A DNA stretch of 32,713 bases, from the NCBI GenBank assembly GCA_015523295.1, contig WAKQ01000022.1:1-32713 (forward strand), written 5' to 3'. Under the pieces are notes generated by a model that searched no databases, had not been told where the DNA came from, and worked only from the letters and a program-made list of their open reading frames with translations. A program made the translations under genes and the position numbers. This document shows, one piece after another, positions 1 through 7,913 of the stretch; within the stretch, counting starts at the first letter, position 1, and every line of letters starts with the position of its first letter. Source of the stretch: Desulfurococcales archaeon. GTDB lineage: Archaea > Thermoproteota > Thermoprotei_A > Sulfolobales > NBVN01.

Positions 1-112
1 AGGTTAGCCACGTGTTACTCAGCCGTTCGCCGCGCCCCGGTAACCGGGACGCACGACTCCCATGGCTTAGCCCCACCCCGATAGCGGTCGGGTCCGGCAG
101 GATCAACCGGAA
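1..112 (-). rRNA. 16S rRNA, 5' end (partial)
   Basis: Read on the minus strand, the segment starting at 112 begins with the near-universal archaeal 16S start ATTCCGGTTGATCCTGCCGG. It continues through the conserved GGGGCTAAGCCATGGGAG and CTGAGTAACACGTGGCTAAC segments, and runs off the left edge of the window. Only about the first 112 nucleotides are present. The wording of this 5' region matches crenarchaeal 16S as I know it, which is the best taxonomic clue here. Confidence 0.97.
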
Positions 113-360
113 TCGCGGCCGCAGGCCGCGGGCGGGGAGCAGCCTACCTAATACGTGGCCTGAAGCGACCCCTGTCAGACCCGAATGTTCTGGGGTTAGT
201 GCCCCAGGTTATTCGGGCCCCCACTCATTACTCACACCATTGTGATGTGTTTCCCTGTCGCCGCGGCCGGAGGGCGGTTCTTCACTCTCGGGGTTCAACC
301 CCGTGTCCGACCCAGCCGCCGCCAGTTGACCGCGGCTTTAGCGCATTTATCTGCGCCAGT
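113..360 (-). other. 16S rRNA leader with hairpins
   Basis: Untranslated leader between the predicted rRNA start site (about 360) and the 16S 5' end. It holds four inverted repeats: 341-356 (GCGCA/TGCGC), 289-303 (CGGGG/CCCCG), 180-217 (CCCGAAT and TGGGG arms with a 4x4 internal loop, reminiscent of a processing element), and 114-130 (CGCGGCC, 3-nt loop, GGCCGCG) directly against the mature 5' end. Archaeal rRNA leaders are usually cut at bulge-helix-bulge stems. Whether the 180-217 element is one is inference. Open frames in this stretch are not credible genes. Confidence 0.7.
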
Positions 361-380
361 ATCTACCTATTATCAACTTC

Positions 381-393
381 CTTATAAGTCCTT
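381..393 (-). promoter_or_regulatory. rRNA operon promoter (TATA and BRE)
   Basis: On the minus strand a purine-rich BRE-like AAGGA (389-393) abuts the TATA box CTTATAAG (381-388). Counting about 25 nt downstream predicts transcription starting near 360, which gives a leader of roughly 250 nt before 16S. This is the strongest TATA box in the gene-free stretch 113-560. The remaining 394-548 is AT-rich, with two poly-T tracts and a weaker TTTAAAG box near 518 that could serve the rightward nicotinamidase gene. Confidence 0.65.
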
Positions 394-560
394 AGGTAAA
401 AGCTGATGAAAGCTTTCAGACTGATCCACTCGGGAAGCGCCGCTTCACACAAAGTTTTTGTATTATTAAGATTCGCTTTTTTTGTATTAAATTATGAAGA
501 AGAACAGGCACTCTCTTAATTTAAAGTCTCCTCTATCAATACTTCACCGGGGGGAGAGAG

Positions 561-1145
561 TTGGCTAGGATAGGCGTCTCAAAGAAGTCAGCCTTGATCA
601 TTGTTGACATGCAGAAAGACTTCTGCGAGGGTGGAGCTCTTCCAGTTAAAGGGTGTTCCTCACTTATTCCTAAAATCAACAGGGTTCTGAAGGAGTTTGA
701 GGGTGATGAACTCCCCGTAGTGGCTAGCAGGGACTGGCACCCTCGAAACCATATATCTTTCAAGGAAATGGGAGGTCCCTGGCCCCCACACTGCATTCAG
801 GGGACTGAAGGTGCTAGATTACACCCGGACCTCAAAATCCCCAGTAAAACCATCATAGTCTCCAAGGGTTACCTCCCCGACAGAGATGCTTACTCCGCTT
901 TCGATGGAACAGAACTTCATTACCTTCTAAGCCTTAAAGGTGTGAGGAGATTATTCGTCACCGGTGTAGCTACAGAATATTGCGTTAGGGCTACAGCCAT
1001 GGACGCTCTAAAACTTGGGTATGAAGTGATAGTGCTTGAGGACTGCATAGCTCCCGTATCACCTGCAAATGGCGAGAAAGCACTTCAAGAGCTCCTTAAG
1101 GAGGGGGCGATCCTAGCAACTTCTGACGAGGTTGTAAGGATTTGA
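561..1145 (+). CDS. pncA: nicotinamidase (PncA family, isochorismatase fold)
   Basis: Hydrolyses nicotinamide to nicotinate in the cytoplasmic NAD salvage pathway. The 194-residue protein carries the expected catalytic triad D16 (VDMQKDF), K102 (SKGYLPDRD) and C141 (TEYCVRATA). Metal ligands D58, H60 and H64 lie in the DWHPRNH segment, and the length is normal for the family. The TTG start is chosen because a strong GGGGGGAG binding site lies just upstream (550-557). Its stop overlaps the TTG start of the next gene by four bases, so the two are probably one transcript. The product nicotinate would feed the phosphoribosyltransferase at 23128-24297. Identification is firm from motifs; metal identity cannot be judged. 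Confidence 0.93.
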   Translation: MARIGVSKKSALIIVDMQKDFCEGGALPVKGCSSLIPKINRVLKEFEGDELPVVASRDWHPRNHISFKEMGGPWPPHCIQGTEGARLHPDLKIPSKTIIVSKGYLPDRDAYSAFDGTELHYLLSLKGVRRLFVTGVATEYCVRATAMDALKLGYEVIVLEDCIAPVSPANGEKALQELLKEGAILATSDEVVRI

Positions 1146-1684
1146 AGGCTTTGAAGATGCCTCAATCACTCAGACCTATACTAGCCAAAGGCGTTGGTAA
1201 GGTCGTTAAGGGATCTAAACCTGAGGAAACTTCAGCAAAGTTAGTTAATGAGTTGAGGAAATGCATTCACATCGTGGCAGTAGGGGACGTGGTCTGCACA
1301 TCATTACTGAATATGAATAGAGTACCAGATATATGTGTGGTGGATGGGAAGACTAAGAGGGGCCCCTACCGCCTGCCTTCAGATATTCTCAAAACCTCCT
1401 TCAATGCCATCATGAGGGTAAGGAACCCCGCAAGCCATATAACGGAGGAGGCATTTCAAGCACTTGAAAACGCGTGGAGATATGTTAAATCAGACAGGAA
1501 GACACTTATAGTGGTAGAGGGTGAGGAAGATATGTTAGCACTTGCCGCATCAGCTATTATGGACCCAGGCTCATGCATTCTTTACGGAGTACCGGATATT
1601 GGCGTAAGTGTGATAATGTTGGATGAAGCCCTTAAAAATGAAGCAGTTGGGCTCCTCCGCATGTTCGAGGAGGTGGATGTTTAA
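1142..1684 (+). CDS. GTP-dependent dephospho-CoA kinase (DUF359 family)
   Basis: Archaeal-type enzyme for the last step of coenzyme A synthesis, using GTP to phosphorylate dephospho-CoA; unrelated to bacterial CoaE. The 180-residue protein shows family segments: GKVVKG near residue 20, the VGDVVCTSLL block near 50, DGKTKRGPY near 75, and VVEGEEDMLALAA followed by YGVPDIGV in the C-terminal half. Translation probably couples to pncA through the TTGA overlap. TTG at 1142 is the tabled start, with ATG 15 nt further in (1157) as an alternative. Its TAA overlaps the stop of the convergent protease gene. The family assignment is by recalled pattern, with no measured similarity. Confidence 0.85.
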   Translation: MKALKMPQSLRPILAKGVGKVVKGSKPEETSAKLVNELRKCIHIVAVGDVVCTSLLNMNRVPDICVVDGKTKRGPYRLPSDILKTSFNAIMRVRNPASHITEEAFQALENAWRYVKSDRKTLIVVEGEEDMLALAASAIMDPGSCILYGVPDIGVSVIMLDEALKNEAVGLLRMFEEVDV

Positions 1685-3612
1685 CCGCTTTTTCTCCTTG
1701 TAGCTACCCCCAATGCGAAGCCAGCAACAATTGATGCCAAAATTATGACGGCGTCGACAACCACGTCTATGGAAATGCCGCCGACGCCTTTCCCTGTAGA
1801 AATCAGCGGAGTAGTCGTTGTCGAGGTTTTAGTGGAGCTTGTAGGCACACTCGTGGTGGGGGGAGCAGGTATTTCAGCGGGGGTAGGGGTTGGACTCGAC
1901 GTAGTCGTAAGGGAAGACCTTGCTCTAGCACCTGAAATAATCATGTACCACATAGTGTTAACAAGGGCAAGGTCGTAGAAGTATATAGCCGTAACATCGT
2001 CGACCCCCCTTAACGTGTCTCCCCTCTCAACATATGATGAAGCCACGATAGGAATGAACCCAACCGCATACGCCTCACCTAGACCCCTCAACGAGACGTT
2101 CCTCAATCTCTCAGCGGTACCGTGAATGTCTGTTGTGAAGGCGGTGTTGAGCAGAGCCGCTGACGTTGCTGAAGCCCTCAGAGCAGCTGCAAGGGATGCG
2201 ATGAGATCTTTCTCCCGGTATGCTTCGGCCTCCTCCACAAGTTGCATGACGTTGCTGACGCTCCCTACCTGCGTACCGATGAGAGACTCAATATATGAGA
2301 CGGTGGTTCTAGCAAAATACACTAACAGGCTGACATCCTTTGCTAGCTCTGAGGGAGCTACTGAGAGCCCCGCTGACGGGATGGCGTAGTACATCTTCGC
2401 CCAGTCAATGACGCTTCTCGCGCGTAGAAAAGTGTAGGATGCCTCATAAATATCTGAAGGGCTTGCAGGCTGCGAAGGGAGCTCGTTCATGGAGCTGTTA
2501 GCTTCCATAGCTCTTGAGGCGACCTCTACCGCTATGCTCAGCTTCTCTACATCTCCACTGGATAGAGCATCGTTTCTTACCTGGGAGTAGGTCTCGAGGG
2601 CCTTCTTGACCTCATCCCTAACCTCACTTAGAAGATCCCCGTAGGTTTTACCACCGCTTATTATTTCAGCCAACCAGTACGCGGTCGACGCGTTTATAGC
2701 AGCACCAAATAGATCTGAAGCCGCTGAATAATACTTCCCTAACTTTACGTCCTTCAGCCCCCTCTCATATGATGCCCTAGCGCCTTTAATGTAGGCTGAG
2801 ACAAGTCCGCTACCTTCCTGCATTCTTAAAACAAGGGACTCCGCCTTCTTAATATATGTATTGTAGGTCTCCTCAGACTCGCTGATCCATGATTTTATCA
2901 CCTCCACCGCCTTCCCACTAAGAGACGTGTTTCCTTCAGGAGGTTCACTAACACTTACACCGAACCACCTCAAAGCATCGTAGATTGTCGAAACCTCAAC
3001 AACCTTAACCCCCATCTTCCTACCTAACTGCTCAACGTCGACATACCTTCCTAGAGAGAGGCTATAGGCGATATGCTGCCCTGCAGGTATCAGCATCACC
3101 TTAGCGTGGACTTCAGCAGCCGCCTGAAGCTTTTCCGGAATACCTCCCACCGGACCTATAGTACCGTCAGGCATTATCATTCCAGTCTCAACAACGCTCT
3201 CGTTGGGCTTGACGTGAAGTAGTGCTGCAGCGATAGCTACAGTCATTGCCGCCCCCGCGGAAGGGCCGCCCACAATTGTTGAGTTCGACTTAATGCTTAT
3301 GAAGTAGTCATAGTCGTAGAAATTCTTCCCTGTCACGTATGATGCTATGAGAGCTGCCAGCCTAGCTGATGCCTGCATGTCAACCTCAGCTAAGGGCTCA
3401 GTCGACAGATATACGACGCCTGTACCATTAGTCACTATAACATTAAGCCTTGTAGGGACGCCGAAGTACTTTCCCCCCTCCTCACCTACTGCAAGCAAGT
3501 ACATAGTGACTTGAGAAGCATTACTAAAAGGGCTTTCAGACAGCGAAGCCATGGGAATTAGTGAAATGATGATGAGGACCGTGAGCATCAGACCCCTAAG
3601 CCTTGTCTGCAC
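1681..3612 (-). CDS. secreted, membrane-tethered Lon-like (S16) serine protease
   Basis: The 643-residue protein starts with a signal-like hydrophobic stretch (about residues 8-24). A Lon-type S16 protease core follows, with Ser118 in GGPSAGAAM and Lys161 in GGIPEKLQAA, the usual Ser-Lys dyad. Residues 225-560 are a long, mostly helical region. Near the end comes a Thr/Ser/Pro-rich linker (about 565-605), then one hydrophobic segment (about 613-635) and a basic tail TRRKSG. No ATPase domain is visible, unlike Lon or LonB. This architecture puts the protease outside the membrane, anchored at its C-terminus. GTG at 3612 is preceded by AGGTGG. Substrates are unknown. COG1750-like proteins of this build exist in archaea, but I know of no defined role. 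Confidence 0.85.
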   Translation of the reverse strand: MQTRLRGLMLTVLIIISLIPMASLSESPFSNASQVTMYLLAVGEEGGKYFGVPTRLNVIVTNGTGVVYLSTEPLAEVDMQASARLAALIASYVTGKNFYDYDYFISIKSNSTIVGGPSAGAAMTVAIAAALLHVKPNESVVETGMIMPDGTIGPVGGIPEKLQAAAEVHAKVMLIPAGQHIAYSLSLGRYVDVEQLGRKMGVKVVEVSTIYDALRWFGVSVSEPPEGNTSLSGKAVEVIKSWISESEETYNTYIKKAESLVLRMQEGSGLVSAYIKGARASYERGLKDVKLGKYYSAASDLFGAAINASTAYWLAEIISGGKTYGDLLSEVRDEVKKALETYSQVRNDALSSGDVEKLSIAVEVASRAMEANSSMNELPSQPASPSDIYEASYTFLRARSVIDWAKMYYAIPSAGLSVAPSELAKDVSLLVYFARTTVSYIESLIGTQVGSVSNVMQLVEEAEAYREKDLIASLAAALRASATSAALLNTAFTTDIHGTAERLRNVSLRGLGEAYAVGFIPIVASSYVERGDTLRGVDDVTAIYFYDLALVNTMWYMIISGARARSSLTTTSSPTPTPAEIPAPPTTSVPTSSTKTSTTTTPLISTGKGVGGISIDVVVDAVIILASIVAGFALGVATRRKSG

Positions 3613-3673
3613 TCAAACCACCTAAAGTAAAAGTTATTGGCCAACATAATAAGTATTGGAACGAGGTATCGGT

Positions 3674-4333
3674 TTGCAGTTCCTTATCGTAGAGAACATG
3701 GAGCCTTGTCTCTCACCCTGGCTTCTTGCTGAATACAGGTACGTAGCAGAGATCTTCGGGGAGAGACTTATCATAACAAACGTTAAAGATGAGAATATGC
3801 TCCGCAGCCTAAGAACTTTAGCTAAGGCCACCCCAACATCCTTAGCGAACTTCATCAAAGAACATGGAATAAGTCCCCGTAATATCATAGTGCTGGATCC
3901 CTCAGCCCCTAAAGAACTGAAGGCCGAAGAAATCCAGTCAGCTGAAGCTGTAGTTATCGGCGGGATCATGGGGGACTACCCACCTAGAGGCAGGACGAGG
4001 GAACTGATAACTTCTAAAATTCCTGAGGCTATGGCCAGAAACTTGGGTAAATATCAGCTTACAATAGCTGGTACCGCCTACATCCTTAGAGAGGTGGAGA
4101 AGGGAAGGCCTCTCAACCAACTGGACATAAGGTACGGTCTCACACATGAATTAAGGCTTAACGACATCACTCTGGTAATAGATCTACCCTACGCCTTCCC
4201 CTTTGAAGACGGCAAGCCCGTTCTTCCAACTGATTATCTGTCCATAATAGGCGAAAGGAGTGTTTATTATGAGGCATATGAAGCCTGCAATGAGCATGCT
4301 AGCAGACCTCCACCACCTGGGAGGAGGCCTTAA
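3674..4333 (+). CDS. SPOUT-fold methyltransferase, Sfm1-like (PF04252/DUF431)
   Basis: Resembles the family of yeast Sfm1, a SPOUT-fold protein arginine methyltransferase acting on ribosomal protein uS3; archaeal members are annotated as predicted RNA methyltransferases. Visible signatures are an N-terminal block FLIVENMEPCLSPWLLAEYR, GGIMGDYPPRGRTREL in the middle, and ARNLGKYQLT with the knotted C-terminal part. A TTG at 3656 would add six residues. I prefer TTG at 3674 because GAGGT (3663-3667) sits six bases before it and the family usually starts about here. The 3' end overlaps the convergent sua5 gene by 35 bp. The substrate in archaea is an open question. Confidence 0.82.
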   Translation: MQFLIVENMEPCLSPWLLAEYRYVAEIFGERLIITNVKDENMLRSLRTLAKATPTSLANFIKEHGISPRNIIVLDPSAPKELKAEEIQSAEAVVIGGIMGDYPPRGRTRELITSKIPEAMARNLGKYQLTIAGTAYILREVEKGRPLNQLDIRYGLTHELRLNDITLVIDLPYAFPFEDGKPVLPTDYLSIIGERSVYYEAYEACNEHASRPPPPGRRP

Positions 4334-5297
4334 TTAGCCTGTAGTTAATTGCCTCCCATAGACCTCCCTCAGGCAACGGCTCAATAACGACATACTCCTT
4401 AACCGTCTTCTCCACCTCCCTTAGAAGCTTGAAGATCTCCCTTCCAACACCTTGAGGATCTCTACGAGAACCTAATACTCTTACCTCAAGACCTATTTCC
4501 CTATACTTCATCGCATTCTCGGAGAGAGCCACAAGCAACACGCGTTCCCTATGCAGCATATCGACCCAGCTAATCACCTTCTCAGGATCTGCACCTGAAC
4601 TACACTTTAAGAAGACAATTTTCTTACTTAAGATATAACGCTCTACATTACTTGGCGTCATCGAATAAGATTTAACAAACCTAGTACCCAGGAATTGTTC
4701 AAGCTCCTCCACGGTTATCAATCCCGGCCTTAATACCCTATAGGGCTTACTCGTGAGGTCTACCACAGTTGATTCAATCCCATAGGGTGTTTCTCCACCA
4801 TCAATGACGGCATCTATCCGATCATCTAGCTCATCTATTACATCGGTTGGTGTGAGAGGGGGTGGCCTTCCTGAGACGTTAGCAGAGGGGGCGACGAGGG
4901 GGTCACCCACCATCCCTATTAAGCTCTCAGCCACTGGGTGGGCCGGCCACCTCACACCTAAAGCTCTTCTCCCTGCAGTAACTTCGTAGGGAAGCACCCC
5001 TTTCTTAGGCAGGATTATAGTGAGGGGGCCTGGCCAATACCTTTCGGCCAACCTCATAGAGTCCGGGTTAGTGAATGAAGCATATTTCGACGCCATCTCA
5101 AATCCGGAAACATGAAGGGTTAAAGGTGAAGAGGTAGGACGTCTCTTCACTAGGAACACCTTATGAACCGCTGCGGCATCACTTGCTAAAGCACCTAGAC
5201 CGTAGACTGTCTCAGTGGGAAATGCAACCAGCCCCCCACTCCTTAAAATAATAGCTGCTCTCCTTAACCCCTCATCCGAGGGTTTCAGTAGTTGCAT
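4299..5297 (-). CDS. sua5: threonylcarbamoyl-AMP synthase (Sua5, two-domain)
   Basis: Makes threonylcarbamoyl-adenylate from threonine, bicarbonate and ATP, the first step of t6A at position 37 of ANN-decoding tRNAs. The YrdC domain (about residues 1-200) has FPTETVYGLG (26-35), the KRRP motif (51-54) and the SANVSGRPPP segment. A Sua5 C-terminal domain of about 110 residues follows a linker, which distinguishes it from short YrdC. The ATG at 5297 is preferred to an upstream TTG at 5336 because GAGGGG (5304-5309) lies six bases before it. It sits 100 bp downstream of trm5 on the same strand, so two position-37 modification genes are neighbours. Confidence 0.92.
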   Translation of the reverse strand: MQLLKPSDEGLRRAAIILRSGGLVAFPTETVYGLGALASDAAAVHKVFLVKRRPTSSPLTLHVSGFEMASKYASFTNPDSMRLAERYWPGPLTIILPKKGVLPYEVTAGRRALGVRWPAHPVAESLIGMVGDPLVAPSANVSGRPPPLTPTDVIDELDDRIDAVIDGGETPYGIESTVVDLTSKPYRVLRPGLITVEELEQFLGTRFVKSYSMTPSNVERYILSKKIVFLKCSSGADPEKVISWVDMLHRERVLLVALSENAMKYREIGLEVRVLGSRRDPQGVGREIFKLLREVEKTVKEYVVIEPLPEGGLWEAINYRLIKASSQVVEVC

Positions 5298-5399
5298 GTA
5301 CATCCCCTCTGAAGGAACCACGAATATAACGAGCAACTTCTAAAATATAATAATCTGGTGTAGTAGAACAACATACTTGCGGAGAAGACCCCGATGATG

Positions 5400-6485
5400 T
5401 CACGCATCCTTGCTGAAAGGTGATGGAGGAGAACCCCCTGAGGAATCCATCAGCTCCACATCAACCCTATAAATATATTTATGGGGTGCGTAGTCGATGA
5501 CTTTAGTAACCTCGAGGTTTCGTATTCTCCCAGCCCCCGCCACAGCCTTAATCCCCTCGAGGGCTTCCTCCTCATTTCCCGCAACTGTATATACGTGTAA
5601 AACACCACCGGGTTTCAGAACCTCCAATCCGTAAGGGATGTAATTAACCGCTTGAAGTGGAAGATTCATTACCAACCTATCGAAGAATCGCGGTTTAACA
5701 GCCTGAAAGAATTTGAGGGCATCTCCGGCTATAGCTATTACCTCACCTTTAACCTTCCTCTTATTGATCTCTAAGGAATCAAGCAAGCACCTGATGGCTT
5801 CCGGGTTCTTATCAACAGCATAAACAATGGTACGTGGTTTTGAAGTAACTATATGAAGGGTGAAGGGGCCTACTCCACAGAATATGTCGCCCACTACCTC
5901 TCCTTCTACTACCTTCTCAGCTATTCTACGGTGTTCTTCAGCTAATGACGGGTTAACGTATGTCTTAGTCACGTTAACAGCTATGTCGATACCATACTCC
6001 CTATATACTGTCTTCTCAACCCGTTCCCCGTAGATAAGAGTTAGAGGCCTAACCCTAAACTCACCATCAACAGGTCCAGCAGCATATATAGCCCTCACAT
6101 TCTTATTGATCTTAGCAAGCGCCTCACCGATGACCCTAGAGTAAGGCAGCACCTCTGACGGGAGCTTAATAATTAAAACATCACCTATAATATCGTAGCT
6201 ATTAGGGAGGAGCGCTATTAGGGAGTCTGGCATGTCCCCTTTAAGAAGTTCTTTATAGCTACTGTACCTACGAACAACCTTAAAAAGGTCATCGCAACAT
6301 GTATATGCAGCACCACTACCCAGCATGCTTGAGGGGCATTTCTTCACAGGTATTAGGACATCTGCCTCACTTCTCTTAACTTTCAAGTCGTTTCTAAGTA
6401 GATTCAGTTTCTTTAATGCCTTCATAACTTTCTCAGCGTCCTTCTTAGCAACTCTAACGCACTCTGAACGGACTAGCTCCTCCAT
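5400..6485 (-). CDS. trm5: tRNA (guanine-37 N1)-methyltransferase Trm5
   Basis: Methylates N1 of G37 next to the anticodon, using S-adenosylmethionine, and so prevents +1 frameshifts. The 361-residue protein has the archaeal/eukaryotic Trm5 layout: a small N-terminal domain (about 1-70, including Cys50, Cys63 and Cys64), a middle RNA-binding part, and a Rossmann methyltransferase domain with IFCGVGPFTL (201-210), VYAVDKNPEA (221-230) and the MNLP motif (273-276). ATG at 6485 has a close GGAGAAGG. Upstream, the TATA-like TTTATT is embedded in a perfect 7-bp inverted repeat (6510-6529). Archaea also use Trm5 relatives in wyosine synthesis; the subtype is not resolved here. Confidence 0.92.
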   Translation of the reverse strand: MEELVRSECVRVAKKDAEKVMKALKKLNLLRNDLKVKRSEADVLIPVKKCPSSMLGSGAAYTCCDDLFKVVRRYSSYKELLKGDMPDSLIALLPNSYDIIGDVLIIKLPSEVLPYSRVIGEALAKINKNVRAIYAAGPVDGEFRVRPLTLIYGERVEKTVYREYGIDIAVNVTKTYVNPSLAEEHRRIAEKVVEGEVVGDIFCGVGPFTLHIVTSKPRTIVYAVDKNPEAIRCLLDSLEINKRKVKGEVIAIAGDALKFFQAVKPRFFDRLVMNLPLQAVNYIPYGLEVLKPGGVLHVYTVAGNEEEALEGIKAVAGAGRIRNLEVTKVIDYAPHKYIYRVDVELMDSSGGSPPSPFSKDA

Positions 6486-6509
6486 AAACCTTCTCCACTA
6501 ACTTTTACT

Positions 6510-6529
6510 TCACCCTGAATAAAGGGTGA
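6510..6529. promoter_or_regulatory. inverted repeat over the trm5 promoter
   Basis: Perfect 7-bp arms TCACCCT and AGGGTGA separated by GAATAA, lying in the 71-bp gap between divergent trm5 and the NAD kinase gene. On the minus strand the CCTTTATT inside the repeat sits about 37 nt before the trm5 ATG, a plausible TATA position. A repressor bound here would block trm5 directly. Function is inferred from position only. Confidence 0.4.
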
Positions 6530-6556
6530 TGCATCGCGAATTCTAATTAAGGCGAC

Positions 6557-7411
6557 ATGGAAGAAATTGTTGGTGCCTTACAAGTGAAGTTAGGTGTGGT
6601 GCCCAAGTTTAACAGTCCTGAAGCTCTAGAGATAGCCGCCGACATATTGAAGTACGCAGAATCCTTGGGTGTGGAGGCCTTTATCGATTGGAGGGTTAAG
6701 GATGCAATGACGTGGAGTAAGAGATTCGCCGTTGCTAAAGACCATGTGGACGTGATAGTCATTGTGGGAGGTGATGGTACAGTATTGGGGACTCTACAGC
6801 TCCTAGGAGACTCTATCACACCTCTGATTACAGTGAGGTATGGGAAGAGAGGGTTCTTATGCGACGTCCCTCCTTTCGAATATAAGGTAATGATTGAAAG
6901 GCTTGTTCAGGGCAAGTATAGAGTGCATGAATATATGAGGCTGAAGGCCGTGGTAAACGGAAAGCCGTTGCCTTACGCGCTAAACGAGTACGCGATAGTC
7001 ACGAATGGCGAGGCCCGCTCTAAGGTGGGGAGGCTCCATGTCATGAAAAACGGGGAAGAAGTGTTCAGCATTGTAGGGGACGGCCTAATAGTCGCTTCGC
7101 CGGTGGGTTCAACAGCTTACTCTCTTGCTGCAGGCGGCCCAGTCGTAGACCCCCTAATGGAAGCTATTATAGTGACCCCCCTGGCCCCAGCAACTCTTTG
7201 CTCTAGACCCGTTGTACTGCCTTCATCATCAACCGTTGAAATTACCGTGAGAAGCGATTCACCTCCGCTGGAGCTGATGGCTGATGGCCAATATAAGCAT
7301 CCTTTGAAACCGGGTGATAAAGTGAGGATCTGGAAATCGCCAAAGCCAGCAATGTTCTTAAGGTTCTTTGAGGCTGATTTCTATGTCAAACTCTTCAGCA
7401 GATGCATGTAA
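6557..7411 (+). CDS. nadK: NAD kinase
   Basis: Phosphorylates NAD (and possibly NADH) to NADP in the cytoplasm. The 284-residue protein has the diagnostic GGDGT motif (71-75), the conserved Asn-Glu pair in ALNEYAIVTN (143-144), and the long glycine-rich block with GDGLIVASPVGSTAYSLAAG (175-193), which forms the NAD site. Length fits archaeal NAD kinases. The ATG at 6557 has only a weak AAGG upstream. The 3' end overlaps the nob1 start region, so the two are probably co-transcribed. Phosphate donor (ATP or polyphosphate) cannot be told from sequence. Confidence 0.94.
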   Translation: MEEIVGALQVKLGVVPKFNSPEALEIAADILKYAESLGVEAFIDWRVKDAMTWSKRFAVAKDHVDVIVIVGGDGTVLGTLQLLGDSITPLITVRYGKRGFLCDVPPFEYKVMIERLVQGKYRVHEYMRLKAVVNGKPLPYALNEYAIVTNGEARSKVGRLHVMKNGEEVFSIVGDGLIVASPVGSTAYSLAAGGPVVDPLMEAIIVTPLAPATLCSRPVVLPSSSTVEITVRSDSPPLELMADGQYKHPLKPGDKVRIWKSPKPAMFLRFFEADFYVKLFSRCM

Positions 7412-7913
7412 GCTTGCATACGTTCTCGATGCCGCAGGATTCTTCGCATCATATCAACTGATCGTCAACGGATCCGTTTACACTACCCATGAGGTAGTCA
7501 AGGAAGTAAAGGATGCTGATAGTGTGAGAACGCTCGAGATAGGCCTCTCAGCGGGTAAGGTGGTGGTTAAGGAATATAGTACTGAATCCATTGGTAAAGT
7601 TAAGGAGGTAGCCTCTAAGCTGGGAGAGTTGGGAAGGCTTTCCCATACAGACCTGGGTCTGCTGGCATTAGCTAACGATCTCTTAAGAGAATGTAGGGAT
7701 GTGATAGTTGTCTCCGACGATAGGTCAGTTCAGAATGTGGCCCTTGCTCTTGGAGCTAAGGTCCTCGGAATTAAAAGAAGGGGGCTCCGCAGGCCTAGAA
7801 AGTACGTCTATGTGTGTCCCTCATGTGGAAGGATATTTAAGATGCCTGGTACATGCCCCTATTGTGGGGTTGAGCTTAGGAGAGTTCGAGCAGATAGGGT
7901 TAGAAAACCTTAA
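7383..7913 (+). CDS. nob1: ribosome-maturation endonuclease Nob1 (PIN + zinc ribbon)
   Basis: Endoribonuclease that trims the 3' end of 16S rRNA precursor during small-subunit assembly. An N-terminal PIN domain holds the acidic residues D16 (VLDAAGFF), E37/E41, D90 (SHTDLGLLALA) and D112-D113 (VSDDRSVQ). A C-terminal zinc ribbon has Cys145/148 (CPSC) and Cys158/161 (CPYC), and a basic tail follows. I choose ATG at 7383, with GAGG nine bases before it, over the TTG at 7368. The gene overlaps nadK by 29 bp. The final TAA is overlapped by the stop of the convergent carboxyltransferase gene. Confidence 0.92.
   Translation: MSNSSADACKLAYVLDAAGFFASYQLIVNGSVYTTHEVVKEVKDADSVRTLEIGLSAGKVVVKEYSTESIGKVKEVASKLGELGRLSHTDLGLLALANDLLRECRDVIVVSDDRSVQNVALALGAKVLGIKRRGLRRPRKYVYVCPSCGRIFKMPGTCPYCGVELRRVRADRVRKP

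Noticed and set aside
289-303. CGGGG-TTCAA-CCCCG as a tRNA T arm
   Set aside because: The loop has five rather than seven bases, and no acceptor or anticodon arm can be found around it.
12-387. Open frames rightwards through the first 390 bp
   Set aside because: They lie antisense to 16S and its leader and have an Arg/Pro/Ser-rich composition typical of GC-rich RNA genes.
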